NCBI RefSeq assembly: GCF_013166655.1
Contig: NZ_JABKCA010000002.1
Span: forward strand, 1 to 64,000
DNA from: Lentimicrobium sp. L6
GTDB taxonomy: Bacteria; Bacteroidota; Bacteroidia; Bacteroidales; UBA12170
Direction of reading: 5' to 3'
Length of the DNA: 64,000 nucleotides
Shown here piece by piece: positions 54,510 through 63,307 of this stretch (positions are counted from its first letter, which is position 1; the number at the start of each line of letters is the position of its first letter). Made by a program: the position numbers and the translations under genes. Under the pieces are notes generated by a model. It saw only the letters and a list, made by a program, of their open reading frames with translations, was not told the DNA's origin and made no database searches.

Positions 54510-56065
54510 ATCTGTGCTGATTTATTTGAGAATTTATTTTGATAAGCCATGATGATAAGCCCAGAACTTACTGAAATAATAATGGCTGTAGAAGAAGCAA
54601 TAGCTGGATTTCTGATGCTTCCTTCTAAGTATTTGGTATACCATCCGAAATCTATTTGATATTTACTCACTAGTATAGGGAGTAAATAATATACTGTAAA
54701 ATGAGTGGCGAAAGCGATTATTGAGGCAAAAAGAGCAGGCTTTATATTGTTTTTTTTGGAGAAAATCCCATATAAAATAGGAAAAAAGGCTACTGAGAAA
54801 TAAGCATAAACCCCATTCTGAGCTAAAATGGCCACGCTTAATTTAGGATGAAGAATTTGGTCGTAAGTAATAAAAAATGCAGTGAATCCTAAGGCTATTA
54901 TTACGAGACGATTAATCGTGATCATGGCTTTGTCCGACTTAATATGTTTTCCAAAAAGCACTTCGATAATATCATTAGTGATACTTGTAGAAACGGATTG
55001 TATCAAACCTTCTAGTGTTGACATTCCTGCAGAAATGAGCCCCAGAATAACTATTAATCCAATGATAACGGAGAAGAGTCCGTTTGAGAAAACCTGAAGT
55101 ACATAAGCAGGTATAATGCCGTCTGTTTTAAGTGCTTGTCCTTCTATGGTCATGTCTGGGAAAGTGAGACGAGCATACAGTCCAACAATAATAACAGCGT
55201 AGAAAATAGTTTGAGCTATTACAGCAGTAGTGAGGAATTTATTGACATCTTTTTCCTCTTTTAGAAGCAGTGATTTGGTGATGATATGGGGTTGACAGAC
55301 CACTGCGATTCCAACAATGATTTGAGCGAAAATAATCTCATAATAATCACGAAATAAAATACTTCCGGGGTTTGGACTTGTGGCTAAGCTAGGATCTATT
55401 GTTGATATTTTTTGAAAGAAGGCATCAATTCCTCCTCTGAAATGTTCGTAACCAGAACCAAGGAGGATAAAAGCCACTACAATCATGATAATAGCTTGAA
55501 TGGTGTTGGTATAAACCATGGAATTTGCCCCTCCGAACATCATATAGCCAAATACAAAAACAATTAAGCCTATTAAAATATATACTTCCTCAATATTCAA
55601 GGATTTGGACAGGACTTTTGTAATCGCAACCAGTATTAATACAATAAAGGTGAGTAAAAAAGTAGACAAGAAGGCCATCATCAAAGCGTAGTTTTTGCTT
55701 TTATATCTGATTCCTATCCATTGTGCTAGGGTGAGTGCGTTTACTGATTGTCCATATTTTCTAAATGCTTTGGAGAGTATGACCAAAGACACCATGGATG
55801 CAATGGGGAAAAATATACCAAATGAAAGCACTCCACTAAAGCCATAAATAGCAATAAGTCCAGGATTAATGACAAAGGTGGCTGCGCTGGTAATACTGGC
55901 GGCCAATGAAAGGCCTACAGCAATAGGAGAAAAAGTGACGTTTCCCACCGCGTAATCTGAAATATTCTTGATGGATAGGGCTCCTTTGATAACGAAGTAT
56001 AAGACCATAATGGCATATATCGAAATCAAAATCCATGTTCCTGTAACTTGAAGAGAGGTTGCCAT
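54506..56065 (-). CDS. Sodium:solute symporter family transporter
   Basis: A 519-residue membrane protein with about thirteen hydrophobic segments, and the SSS signatures GLSLAASITSAATFVINPG near the N-terminus and ILGLISAGMSTLEGLIQSVSTSI in the middle. The family takes up acetate, lactate, pyruvate, proline, sugars and similar solutes with Na+. Next to the CoA-transferase gene (4-base overlap), a monocarboxylate or hydroxy acid is the likely substrate. Substrate assignment is inference. Confidence 0.85.
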   Translation of the reverse strand: MATSLQVTGTWILISIYAIMVLYFVIKGALSIKNISDYAVGNVTFSPIAVGLSLAASITSAATFVINPGLIAIYGFSGVLSFGIFFPIASMVSLVILSKAFRKYGQSVNALTLAQWIGIRYKSKNYALMMAFLSTFLLTFIVLILVAITKVLSKSLNIEEVYILIGLIVFVFGYMMFGGANSMVYTNTIQAIIMIVVAFILLGSGYEHFRGGIDAFFQKISTIDPSLATSPNPGSILFRDYYEIIFAQIIVGIAVVCQPHIITKSLLLKEEKDVNKFLTTAVIAQTIFYAVIIVGLYARLTFPDMTIEGQALKTDGIIPAYVLQVFSNGLFSVIIGLIVILGLISAGMSTLEGLIQSVSTSITNDIIEVLFGKHIKSDKAMITINRLVIIALGFTAFFITYDQILHPKLSVAILAQNGVYAYFSVAFFPILYGIFSKKNNIKPALFASIIAFATHFTVYYLLPILVSKYQIDFGWYTKYLEGSIRNPAIASSTAIIISVSSGLIIMAYQNKFSNKSAQI

Positions 56066-56162
56066 TTATAGTTTTTAAATTTTTATTGACTTGTGGATAA
56101 TTACCTTTTAAAATTACTTTTTATCTTTTTATTCTGAAACTTGAATTCTAGATTTTATAAAC

Positions 56163-56226
56163 AGATGAGCGGTCCAAAAAAAGAGGAAAATTCATTGATA
56201 AAATCACTCCTTTTGAACAGCTCATT
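56163..56226. repeat. Long imperfect hairpin between SDR and symporter genes
   Basis: ATGAGC (56163-56168) and GCTCAT (56219-56224) form the base of a long imperfect stem that continues with GGTCC/GGAC-like and A-rich/T-rich arms. It may be an mRNA-processing or partial termination site within the run of genes. Confidence 0.3.
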
Positions 56227-56233
56227 GTAGGGC

Positions 56234-56977
56234 TTAAACAGTCATGCCTCCATCTACGCTAATCACAGTTCCGTTTACGTAGGAGGAGTCTTCGGATGCC
56301 AAGAAAAGATAAGCTTTTGCAATTTCTTCAGGAGCTCCTAGCCTTTGTAATGGTACTTTAGCTTTCATAGCATCAAGAACATTTTCTGGCATTTTCATCA
56401 CCATTTCTGTGGCAATAAAACCAGGAGCTACAGCATTTACATTGATGCCTTTTCTTCCTAATTCTCGAGCCCATGTTTTAGTCATTCCTATCAATCCAGC
56501 CTTTGTGGCTACATAATTGGTTTGCCCAAAATTTCCATATAAGGCCACTACTGATGAGGTGTTGATGATACGGCCTGATTTAACAGCGAGCATATGAGGG
56601 ATAACGCATTTTGTGCAATTGAAAACGCCAGTAAGGTTTACATCAATTACTTGATCCCATTGCTCTCTGGTCATTTTGAGGAGGGTAGAGTCGCGAGTAA
56701 TCCCAGCATTATTGATTAGGATGTCAATTTTTTGATATTTTGAAATCACCTCTTTCACACTGTTTTCTACTTCTTCGAAATTGGCGGTATTAACCTTCAT
56801 AAAGAAAGCCTGGCCTCCTTTTGTTGTGATTTCCTCAATGGTTTCTTTTGCTTTGTCTTCGTTTAAATCCCAAACGATGACCGTGGCGCCTTCTGCTGCA
56901 AATATTTCAGCTCCAGCTTTTCCAATTCCACCTGCTGCACCTGTGATGATGGCGACTTTATTTTCTAATTTTTTCAT
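56234..56977 (-). CDS. SDR family acetoacetyl-CoA/3-oxoacyl-ACP reductase
   Basis: A 247-residue short-chain dehydrogenase. NAD(P)-binding TGAAGGIG (12-19), the NNAG motif (89-92) and a catalytic tetrad of Asn114, Ser142, Tyr155 and Lys159 are present. It is close to FabG and PhaB, which reduce 3-oxoacyl thioesters. The thiolase gene directly upstream (50 bases) makes acetoacetyl-CoA to 3-hydroxybutyryl-CoA, or the reverse, the natural reading. FabG function in fatty acid synthesis remains an alternative. Confidence 0.85.
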   Translation of the reverse strand: MKKLENKVAIITGAAGGIGKAGAEIFAAEGATVIVWDLNEDKAKETIEEITTKGGQAFFMKVNTANFEEVENSVKEVISKYQKIDILINNAGITRDSTLLKMTREQWDQVIDVNLTGVFNCTKCVIPHMLAVKSGRIINTSSVVALYGNFGQTNYVATKAGLIGMTKTWARELGRKGINVNAVAPGFIATEMVMKMPENVLDAMKAKVPLQRLGAPEEIAKAYLFLASEDSSYVNGTVISVDGGMTV

Positions 56978-57027
56978 ATAATTATATTTTTTTTATTCCC
57001 TTGACTATTACAATAAACTTTGGAATA

Positions 57028-58212
57028 CTAATTCATGTTTTCAATGATAAGGGCTGTGCCTTGGCCTCCTCCAATGCATAAGGTAGCTAAACCTTTTTTT
57101 GCGTGACTTCTTCTCATTTCATAAAGAAGGGTAGTTAGTATTCTTGCACCAGAAGCTCCTATGGGATGACCTAATGAGATGGCACCACCATTCACATTGA
57201 TTTTATTGACATCACATTTTAAATCTCGTGCTACAGCAATTGACTGTGCTGCGAAAGCTTCATTGGCTTCAATGAGATCTATTTCATTGATGTCCATGTT
57301 TATTTTTTTCAAAGCTTTCATAGTTGCAGGAACTGGCCCGTAGCCCATAATGGTAGGATCGAGAGCAGCACTGGCATAGGAAAGGATTTTTGCCATGGGT
57401 TTTAATCCTAGTTCTTTGGCTTTGTCTGCTGACATGATAATTAACATAGAAGCACCATCATTTATACCTGAAGATGTTGCAGCGGTTACCGTCCCGTCTT
57501 TTTTAAATGCGGGTCGTAGCTTTGCAAGCTTTTCTAGTTTAACTCCAGCTTTTGGAAATTCATCCGTATCAATGATGATTGGATCTCCTTTTCGTTGTGG
57601 AATTTCGATGGGGATGATTTCGTCTTTAAATTTCCCATCAATTTGTGCCTTTTCAGTCTTGTTTTGACTAGAGACCGCAAATTGATCTTGTTCCTCACGA
57701 CTGATATTCCATTGTTCAGCAATGTTTTCAGCGGTAATGCCCATGTGATAATTATTAGTGGCATCTGTTAATCCATCTTTAATCATGCTGTCAACAATTT
57801 CACCGTGACCCATTTTTTGGCCAAATCGAGCTTTAGGTAAAAGGTAAGGAGCGTTTGACATGCTTTCCGTTCCTCCGGCCAGTATAATATCAGCATCATC
57901 GAGCATAATCATCTGTGCAGCTAAATTTACTGCCTTTAATCCTGAGCCACATAATTTATTAATAGTCATGGAAGGACTGGTATAAGGAATGCCTGCGTTT
58001 ATGCTGATTTGTCGAGCAATATTCTGGCCCAAACCTGCTGATAGTATATTGCCAATGATGGCCTCGTCAACTTGTTCAGCTTTTATTCCAGCTCTCTTAA
58101 TAGCTTCTTTGGCAGCTATGGTTCCTAATTCTGTGGCGGATAGTTTTGATAAACTTCCTCCGAAATTTCCTATGGCTGTGCGAACAGCTGATACGATAAC
58201 AACTTCTTTCAT
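57028..58212 (-). CDS. Acetyl-CoA C-acetyltransferase (thiolase)
   Basis: A 394-residue thiolase. Active-site Cys88 in [11 protein letters not shown], His349 in [10 protein letters not shown] and Cys379 in LCIGGGQG are all intact; the length is that of biosynthetic PhaA/AtoB thiolases. It joins two acetyl-CoA to acetoacetyl-CoA or splits it. It is the first gene of the acyl locus and has a 417-base upstream gap. With the SDR gene it forms a phaA/phaB-like module, but no PHA synthase is in the window. Confidence 0.93.
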   Translation of the reverse strand: MKEVVIVSAVRTAIGNFGGSLSKLSATELGTIAAKEAIKRAGIKAEQVDEAIIGNILSAGLGQNIARQISINAGIPYTSPSMTINKLCGSGLKAVNLAAQMIMLDDADIILAGGTESMSNAPYLLPKARFGQKMGHGEIVDSMIKDGLTDATNNYHMGITAENIAEQWNISREEQDQFAVSSQNKTEKAQIDGKFKDEIIPIEIPQRKGDPIIIDTDEFPKAGVKLEKLAKLRPAFKKDGTVTAATSSGINDGASMLIIMSADKAKELGLKPMAKILSYASAALDPTIMGYGPVPATMKALKKINMDINEIDLIEANEAFAAQSIAVARDLKCDVNKINVNGGAISLGHPIGASGARILTTLLYEMRRSHAKKGLATLCIGGGQGTALIIENMN

Positions 58213-58629
58213 CTTTGCTTTATTTTGAATAGCAAATTAAAGGATACTGGACAGGAAAGAGGAATGTGATTCGTAAAATGTGGGTATTGACAAATTTGTT
58301 GTAAATGGTAATGAAATTATTTAAGTTGCATTGAATCAGAAATATAAGTGTGTTTAATATGGGCTTGACAATCTTTAATTCGTCGGGATATTAGTATTGA
58401 AAAACATTTATTTTGTTTTGAAAAATCTATGATTAAGTTAAAATCTATTTCTAGATAACTGAATGAGGATGTTCGTTTTGTGAGGTCTGGAGGTTGGAGC
58501 GAGGAGGACAGTTATCTTGCTAAGGAGAGCATTATATAAAGTTTTTCAAACTTCATTATTCAATATTATGGATGCTTTGATTTTTGTGAAAATAAGAAAA
58601 GTGAACATGGAATCAAATTTGAATCCTAT
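58213..58629. other. Intergenic region upstream of the thiolase gene
   Basis: The 417-base gap is AT-rich. TTAATTTG on the minus strand about 25 bases before the thiolase ATG resembles a weak -7 box. A short purine-rich patch (around 58486-58510) stands out, but no ORF or strong hairpin was found. Confidence 0.4.
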
Positions 58630-58917
58630 TTAATCCTCCCTAACAATAATAAAGATATCCTCATGAGGCTTTTTCATCATAAAGCGTTCTCTGGCGAACT
58701 TTTCGATGTTTTCTTTATTATTAAATAAGGTATGATAGGTGAGGCTATCTTGGTGAAGCTCGTTTTTGTAAAACTCTTTTTCTTCTTTTAAATCGGAAAG
58801 CTCGCTCATTAGTTTATACTGGGCTCTGAAATTATACTGATCAAATATCAACAGATAACCCAAAAAGATAAGAGTAGCAATGATGAATCTGTTTTTTAGT
58901 ATTTTAATCACTTTCAT
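58630..58917 (-). CDS. FtsB/DivIC-type septum formation initiator
   Basis: A 95-residue bitopic membrane protein: basic N-terminus, one transmembrane helix (about 11-27), a coiled coil (about 30-60, SELSDLKEEKEFYKNEL) and the conserved NIEKFARERFMMKKPHEDIFI segment that follows the coil in FtsB/DivIC proteins. These link FtsL and FtsQ in the division complex. The gene follows uridine kinase, but a terminator and a new promoter lie between them. Confidence 0.85.
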   Translation of the reverse strand: MKVIKILKNRFIIATLIFLGYLLIFDQYNFRAQYKLMSELSDLKEEKEFYKNELHQDSLTYHTLFNNKENIEKFARERFMMKKPHEDIFIIVRED

Positions 58918-58933
58918 GGATTCCGATTTTGCA

Positions 58934-58941
58934 CAAATATA
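58934..58941 (-). promoter_or_regulatory. -7 box of the divIC-like gene
   Basis: TATATTTG on the minus strand is a full match to TAnnTTTG, 16 bases before the ATG. It directly abuts the U run of the uridine kinase terminator. Confidence 0.45.
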
Positions 58942-58972
58942 AAAAGCCTAGCTAAGAATAATCTGGCTAGGC
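58941..58972 (-). terminator. Rho-independent terminator of uridine kinase
   Basis: On the minus strand a 7-bp G/C-rich stem (GCCTAGC, 58972-58966 with 58952-58946) and 13-nt loop are followed by five U residues. It lies 36 bases past the udk stop. Confidence 0.75.
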
Positions 58973-59007
58973 ATAAATTTCTTTCAACTATTTATTGTTA
59001 GAATCCT

Positions 59008-59625
59008 CTAATCCACTTCGTGTAGGCTTTGGTTGATTTTAGTGGCTAAAATATCAATAGCCACATGATTTTTTCCTCCTTGGGGTACAATCACATCGGC
59101 ATATTTCTTGGTAGGTTCAATAAATGTTTGATGCATGGGCTTAACCCAAGTTTGATAATGCTCTAAAGTTTCGATATAGGATCTTCCTCGTTCTTCCATA
59201 TCTCTTCTGATATTCCTCATCAGTCTATCATCAGCATCGGCATCCACGAAAACCTTCACATCCATTTTGTCTCGAAGTTTTCGGTTGGTCATCACCAAAA
59301 TACCTTCAATAATCATCACACGAGATGGTTTTACCTCAATGGTTTCTTTGCCCCGAGAACATGTTACATAATTATAGGTTGGCATTTGTATGGTCTCATT
59401 GGCTAGTAATTGATCTACTTGTTTGTTTAATAATGCAAATTCAATGGAACCAGGATGATCAAAGTTGATTTTAGTTCTTTCTTCTGGTGTAAGGTGACTA
59501 TTGTCCCTATAGTATGCGTCCTGAGGAATGACGGTTACCGAACCTTCAGGAAGCGAATTGACCATCTTTTTTACAACAGTTGTTTTGCCGGACCCAGAAC
59601 CGCCAGCTATCCCAATTATTAACAT
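59008..59625 (-). CDS. udk: Uridine kinase
   Basis: Phosphorylates uridine and cytidine with ATP or GTP in pyrimidine salvage. The 205-residue protein has the Walker A motif GGSGSGKT (8-15), the QDAYYRDN substrate segment, NFDHPGSIEF, PTYNYVTCSR, the Walker B-like VMIIEGILV strand and the RRDMEERGRSYIETLEHY lid, all typical of Udk. Length is usual. It has its own terminator. Confidence 0.95.
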   Translation of the reverse strand: MLIIGIAGGSGSGKTTVVKKMVNSLPEGSVTVIPQDAYYRDNSHLTPEERTKINFDHPGSIEFALLNKQVDQLLANETIQMPTYNYVTCSRGKETIEVKPSRVMIIEGILVMTNRKLRDKMDVKVFVDADADDRLMRNIRRDMEERGRSYIETLEHYQTWVKPMHQTFIEPTKKYADVIVPQGGKNHVAIDILATKINQSLHEVD

Positions 59626-59826
59626 GAATGTGGTTTTAAATTAACTCAACAAATTAAGCCATTTTAATTGAGAACCACAATATATTGATGGCTTTAGTTT
59701 TACTTGAGATTTGTTTGCCAGTGTTAAATAATCTTAAGACAATAAATGTTTCTTGTATTTCCTGTAAGAATTTTTAATTATTTTGCACTAATCGTAAAAA
59801 TCAATAGGCTAATGTGAATTTTTAAT

Positions 59827-59834
59827 TAAATTTG
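59827..59834 (+). promoter_or_regulatory. -7 box of the dsbD promoter
   Basis: TAAATTTG is a full match to TAnnTTTG. The leader to ATG 59904 would be about 63 bases. It lies over the upstream TTG that would otherwise extend the frame. Confidence 0.4.
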
Positions 59835-59903
59835 CCTTTTGAAAAAAATTTACAAAGTACCTGTGACTTTTTAAAAAAATTAGAAACTTATAATAATAAA
59901 CAC

Positions 59904-61880
59904 ATGAAAAAGTTTTTTTTACTACTTGTTTTTCTTGTAGCTTCATTAGGAATACAATTACAAGCACAAGTTTTAATTCCTGTAAAGTGGAATATTTCAT
60001 CTGAGCAAACATCAAAAGATGAGGTTGTGATTACCTTCGATGCTAGTATTGATGAGCATTGGCATTTGTATAGTCAGCATATTGATATGGCTCCTCCAGC
60101 TACAACATTTGGCTTTGAGGAAAATGCAGATTACGAATTGGTGGGAGAAATAGAAGAAACTGAAAGTATTGAGGAGTTTGACAAGAACTTCGATATGATA
60201 TTGAAGTATTTTGCTCATGAAGCTACTTTTACAGCCAAATTTAAGTTGCTGACAGAAGAAAAGGTAGTGATTAAAGGCTATGTGAACTATATGGTTTGTG
60301 ATGATACTCGTTGTCTCCCTCCCACGGATGAGGAGTTCGAGTTTGTATTTAACGCGCCAGAAGTTGAAGAGGCTGTGATTGAAGCTGCTTCTACAAATAA
60401 TCTTACAGGTGAAGGAGAAAATAGCTTAATGGGCTTTTTTATTGTGAGTTTCTTATTTGGTTTAGCGGCTATTTTAACACCATGTGTATTTCCTATGATT
60501 CCTATGACCGTGTCTTTCTTTATGAAAGGTGGAGAAAATAAAGCCAAAGGTAGAATGGAAGCTTCAGTTTATGGTATTTCTATTGTTGCTATCTATGTAT
60601 TTATTGGTTCTGTATTAGCTGTTGTTGCTGGCCCTGGAATTGCAAATTTCTTGTCTACTCACTGGCTTCCTAATATTCTATTCTTTGTTATCTTCGTTAT
60701 TTTTGCGGCTTCCTTCTTCGGAATGTTCGAAATAGTTATGCCACACTGGTTGGTAAATAAATCTACCGCCAACGAAGATAAAGGTGGTTTCTTAGGCCCT
60801 GTATTTATGGCCCTAACTCTAGTGTTGGTTTCTTTTAGCTGTACTGGTCCTATTGTTGGTACTATTTTGGTTGAAGCTGCTGGTGGCGCTTTTCTCAAGC
60901 CCATTATAGGTATGTTGGGATTTTCTTTGGCATTTGCATTACCATTTACTTTATTTGCTTTCTTCCCTCAGTGGTTAAACAAGTTGCCAAAATCTGGTGG
61001 ATGGTTAAATTCAGTAAAAGTAGTTTTAGGTTTCTTAGAATTGGCTTTAGGTTTAAAATTCCTAAGTATGGCCGACCAAACTTACCATTGGGGATTATTA
61101 GACAGAGAAGTGTATTTAGCACTTTGGATAGTGATTTTCTTCTTAATGGGACTCTACTTATTAGGTAAATTAAGATTTGCCCACGATAGTGAATTGAAAG
61201 TACTTGGAGTGCCTCGTTTATTTTTGGCCATTGCAACCTTCTCTTTCGTGGTTTATATGATTCCAGGTATGTGGGGGGCACCTTTAAAAGCACTTTCAGG
61301 ATATATGCCTCCAATGACTTCTCAGGATTTTGATGTCAATAAAATTGCTAGAGAAAATGCCGGAAGTGGCGGGGGAGTGGCTAAGAAAGAATTATGTGAA
61401 ACACCAAAGTTTTCTGAGTTCTTACATCTTCCTCATGGTTTAGATGGTTATTTTGATTACGATCAAGCCTTAGCTTGTGCTAAAGAGCAAAACAAACCTG
61501 TGTTTATCGATTTTACTGGTCATGCCTGTGTGAATTGTCGCGAAATGGAAGCCAATGTTTGGTCTGACCCTACAGTGTTAGATATGTTAAGAAACGATTA
61601 TATAGTTACTGCATTATATGTGGATGATAAGTCTAAACTTCCAGAAAGCGAATGGGTGACTTCTGTATATGATGGTAAAGTAAAAAAGACCATAGGTGCT
61701 AAGTTTGCTGATATGCAAATAGCTAAACATAATGTAAATGCACAACCCTATTATGTATTACTTAATCCTAATGGTGAAATGTTGACCCAGCCAAAAGCTT
61801 ATGATTTAAATGTGGCAAATTACGTTGAGTTTTTAAAGACAGGTTTGAAAAACCATAAAGAAGGTAAATCCTTGAAATAA
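59904..61880 (+). CDS. dsbD: Thiol:disulfide interchange protein DsbD
   Basis: Passes electrons from cytoplasmic thioredoxin across the inner membrane to periplasmic thiols. The 658-residue protein has a signal peptide (1-22), an N-terminal beta domain with Cys132 and Cys137, a membrane domain of about eight helices (about 175-480) with Cys194 in TPCVFPMIP and Cys313 in SCTGP, and a C-terminal thioredoxin-like domain with the CVNC centre (542-545). All three Cys pairs are intact. ATG 59904 gives the signal peptide; the frame is open further upstream from a TTG. It stands alone with a strong terminator. Confidence 0.93.
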   Translation: MKKFFLLLVFLVASLGIQLQAQVLIPVKWNISSEQTSKDEVVITFDASIDEHWHLYSQHIDMAPPATTFGFEENADYELVGEIEETESIEEFDKNFDMILKYFAHEATFTAKFKLLTEEKVVIKGYVNYMVCDDTRCLPPTDEEFEFVFNAPEVEEAVIEAASTNNLTGEGENSLMGFFIVSFLFGLAAILTPCVFPMIPMTVSFFMKGGENKAKGRMEASVYGISIVAIYVFIGSVLAVVAGPGIANFLSTHWLPNILFFVIFVIFAASFFGMFEIVMPHWLVNKSTANEDKGGFLGPVFMALTLVLVSFSCTGPIVGTILVEAAGGAFLKPIIGMLGFSLAFALPFTLFAFFPQWLNKLPKSGGWLNSVKVVLGFLELALGLKFLSMADQTYHWGLLDREVYLALWIVIFFLMGLYLLGKLRFAHDSELKVLGVPRLFLAIATFSFVVYMIPGMWGAPLKALSGYMPPMTSQDFDVNKIARENAGSGGGVAKKELCETPKFSEFLHLPHGLDGYFDYDQALACAKEQNKPVFIDFTGHACVNCREMEANVWSDPTVLDMLRNDYIVTALYVDDKSKLPESEWVTSVYDGKVKKTIGAKFADMQIAKHNVNAQPYYVLLNPNGEMLTQPKAYDLNVANYVEFLKTGLKNHKEGKSLK

Positions 61881-61901
61881 AATATTCATCTTTGATGAGA
61901 G

Positions 61902-61934
61902 AAAAGGAGTTCCTATTTGGAGCTCCTTTTTTTT
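61902..61934 (+). terminator. Rho-independent terminator of dsbD
   Basis: A 12-pair stem (61902-61913 with 61919-61930, one G-U pair) with a 5-nt loop runs into eight T residues, 22 bases after the dsbD stop. Confidence 0.9.
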
Positions 61935-62331
61935 ATGGACTCTATTATGAATTATTGTTAATCACTTCTGTGTAATTGAAAAATGACTGGTTTATCCCCT
62001 AACTAAAAGCGAAAATGCAAATATATTTCTACAAAAAACTATAAAGAATAAAGAGTTATATGCGTCAATTAATTACTATTAATCAATACTGTCCAAAATA
62101 CGTTTCATATTATAAAAAGATTCTTTACTTCATTGCATTTCGTTCAGAAAGACAATGTATTAGAATATGACTCCATGGAAGAATGGGCTTTATTTTTTCA
62201 ATGGCAAAATCAAACCCATTCTTCCAGTTTCCTTACCAAAACACTTGTCACTCCGATGCGTAGCGAGGAGTCTATTGTAATTATTAGGACGCTATTGACT
62301 TTTAATAAAGGATTTCTAAGTCCTTTGTTTT
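61935..62331. other. Intergenic region with inverted repeats
   Basis: No convincing gene. A 12-bp perfect inverted repeat (TGGAAGAATGGG at 62176-62187 with 62215-62226, 27-base spacer) and a smaller palindromic patch, ACTCC (62250-62254) with GGAGT (62267-62271), occur close together. The open frame crossing the region is an upstream extension of the next gene. Confidence 0.5.
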
Positions 62332-62339
62332 ACTTTTGC
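62332..62339 (+). promoter_or_regulatory. -7 box of the vitamin-salvage operon
   Basis: TACTTTTG is a full match to TAnnTTTG, followed by CAG. It ends three bases before the ATG at 62343, so the mRNA would be nearly leaderless. Confidence 0.5.
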
Positions 62340-62342
62340 AGA

Positions 62343-62606
62343 ATGAGAACATCTATAGAAATAAGTTATTATCCTTTAAAGGAAGAGTTTATTCCGCCTA
62401 TTCAATCATTTATTGACAGACTAAATACCTACAGTGAAATCAATGTGGAAACCAATGGTATGAGTACCCAAATATTTGGTGAGTATGATGATGTAATGGC
62501 TATTGTGACCAAAGAAATGAAAGCAGCCATGGAATTACCCTATTCCATTTTTGTGATGAAAGTCATCAACGCTGATTTGCAAATACATCCAGGTGCAAAT
62601 GTCTAG
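62343..62606 (+). CDS. Thiamine-binding-like small protein (MTH1187/YkoF type)
   Basis: An 87-residue protein: ISYYPLKEEFIPPIQSFIDRL, then EINVETNGMSTQIFGEYDDVM and AAMELPYSIFVMKVI form a ferredoxin-like beta-alpha-beta repeat. This is the pattern of the MTH1187/YkoF thiamine-binding family. The frame is open 70 codons upstream across repeat sequence; ATG 62343 is the family-like start and sits right after a promoter box. It overlaps the transporter gene by eight bases, suggesting coupled translation and a shared vitamin substrate. Confidence 0.7.
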   Translation: MRTSIEISYYPLKEEFIPPIQSFIDRLNTYSEINVETNGMSTQIFGEYDDVMAIVTKEMKAAMELPYSIFVMKVINADLQIHPGANV

Positions 62607-63306
62607 TTTGTTCGAATTCTTATTGGAGCCTTATCAAACGGCTAGTATATTTCATATTCTTCTCGAAGTTCTAGCAGCTATATTTGGAATTGCTAGTGTT
62701 TTCTATGCGCGTAAGGAAAGTATTTTGGTATTCCCTACAGGAATCATCAGTACGGTTATTTATGTTTACTTGCTTTCCCAATGGACGCTTTATGGCGATT
62801 TAATCATTAATATTTATTATACCATCATGAGTATTTATGGTTGGTATATGTGGAGTAGAGTGGATGGCGATGAAAATCATATTCCCATATCCCGAACCAA
62901 TACTATGGATAAGTTTAAAGCTTTCGGAATCTTCGCTTTCACAAGTGTTTTTGTGATTGTGGTTTATCGCTATTATAATGTGATGCCAAATCACTTGGGC
63001 TTTTTTGAAAGTATAGATTTTGCTATTGATAAATTAGGCTCTGGAAATGTTGAGGAATTTAGATTGGCCACTCCCTATTTAGATACATTTACCACTGGTA
63101 TTTTCTTTGCAGGAATGTGGCTCATGGCCAATAAGAAAATTGAAAACTGGACGCTTTGGATTGTTGGGGATGTGGTTTCTATTCCTTTGTATTTGGTAAA
63201 AGGATATGGGTTTACGGCCATTCAATATACGGTATTCTTAGTTTTGGCTATTATGGCTTATTTCACATGGAAAAAGAGTATTCAACAAGCTGTAGCAAAA
63301 AGATAA
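62599..63306 (+). CDS. PnuC-family vitamin transporter
   Basis: A 235-residue membrane protein with seven or eight hydrophobic segments and PnuC-type words: EVLAAIFGIASVFYARKESILVFP near the N-terminus, INIYYTIMSIYGWYMW in the middle and a WIVGDVVSIPLYLVKG stretch. PnuC proteins take up nicotinamide riboside by facilitated diffusion, and close relatives (PnuT) take up thiamine. The thiamine-binding-like gene before it favours thiamine, while the NadR-like gene after it favours nicotinamide riboside; this cannot be resolved by reading. ATG 62599 is used rather than the GTG two codons earlier. Confidence 0.85.
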   Translation: MSSLFEFLLEPYQTASIFHILLEVLAAIFGIASVFYARKESILVFPTGIISTVIYVYLLSQWTLYGDLIINIYYTIMSIYGWYMWSRVDGDENHIPISRTNTMDKFKAFGIFAFTSVFVIVVYRYYNVMPNHLGFFESIDFAIDKLGSGNVEEFRLATPYLDTFTTGIFFAGMWLMANKKIENWTLWIVGDVVSIPLYLVKGYGFTAIQYTVFLVLAIMAYFTWKKSIQQAVAKR

Positions 63307-63307
63307 T

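Noticed and set aside
51123-58212. Polyhydroxybutyrate synthesis operon
   Set aside because: Thiolase and reductase fit, but no PHA synthase, phasin or depolymerase is present in the window.
62133-62342. 70-codon upstream extension of the thiamine-binding-like protein
   Set aside because: It crosses inverted repeats and the promoter box, and the family start is at 62343.
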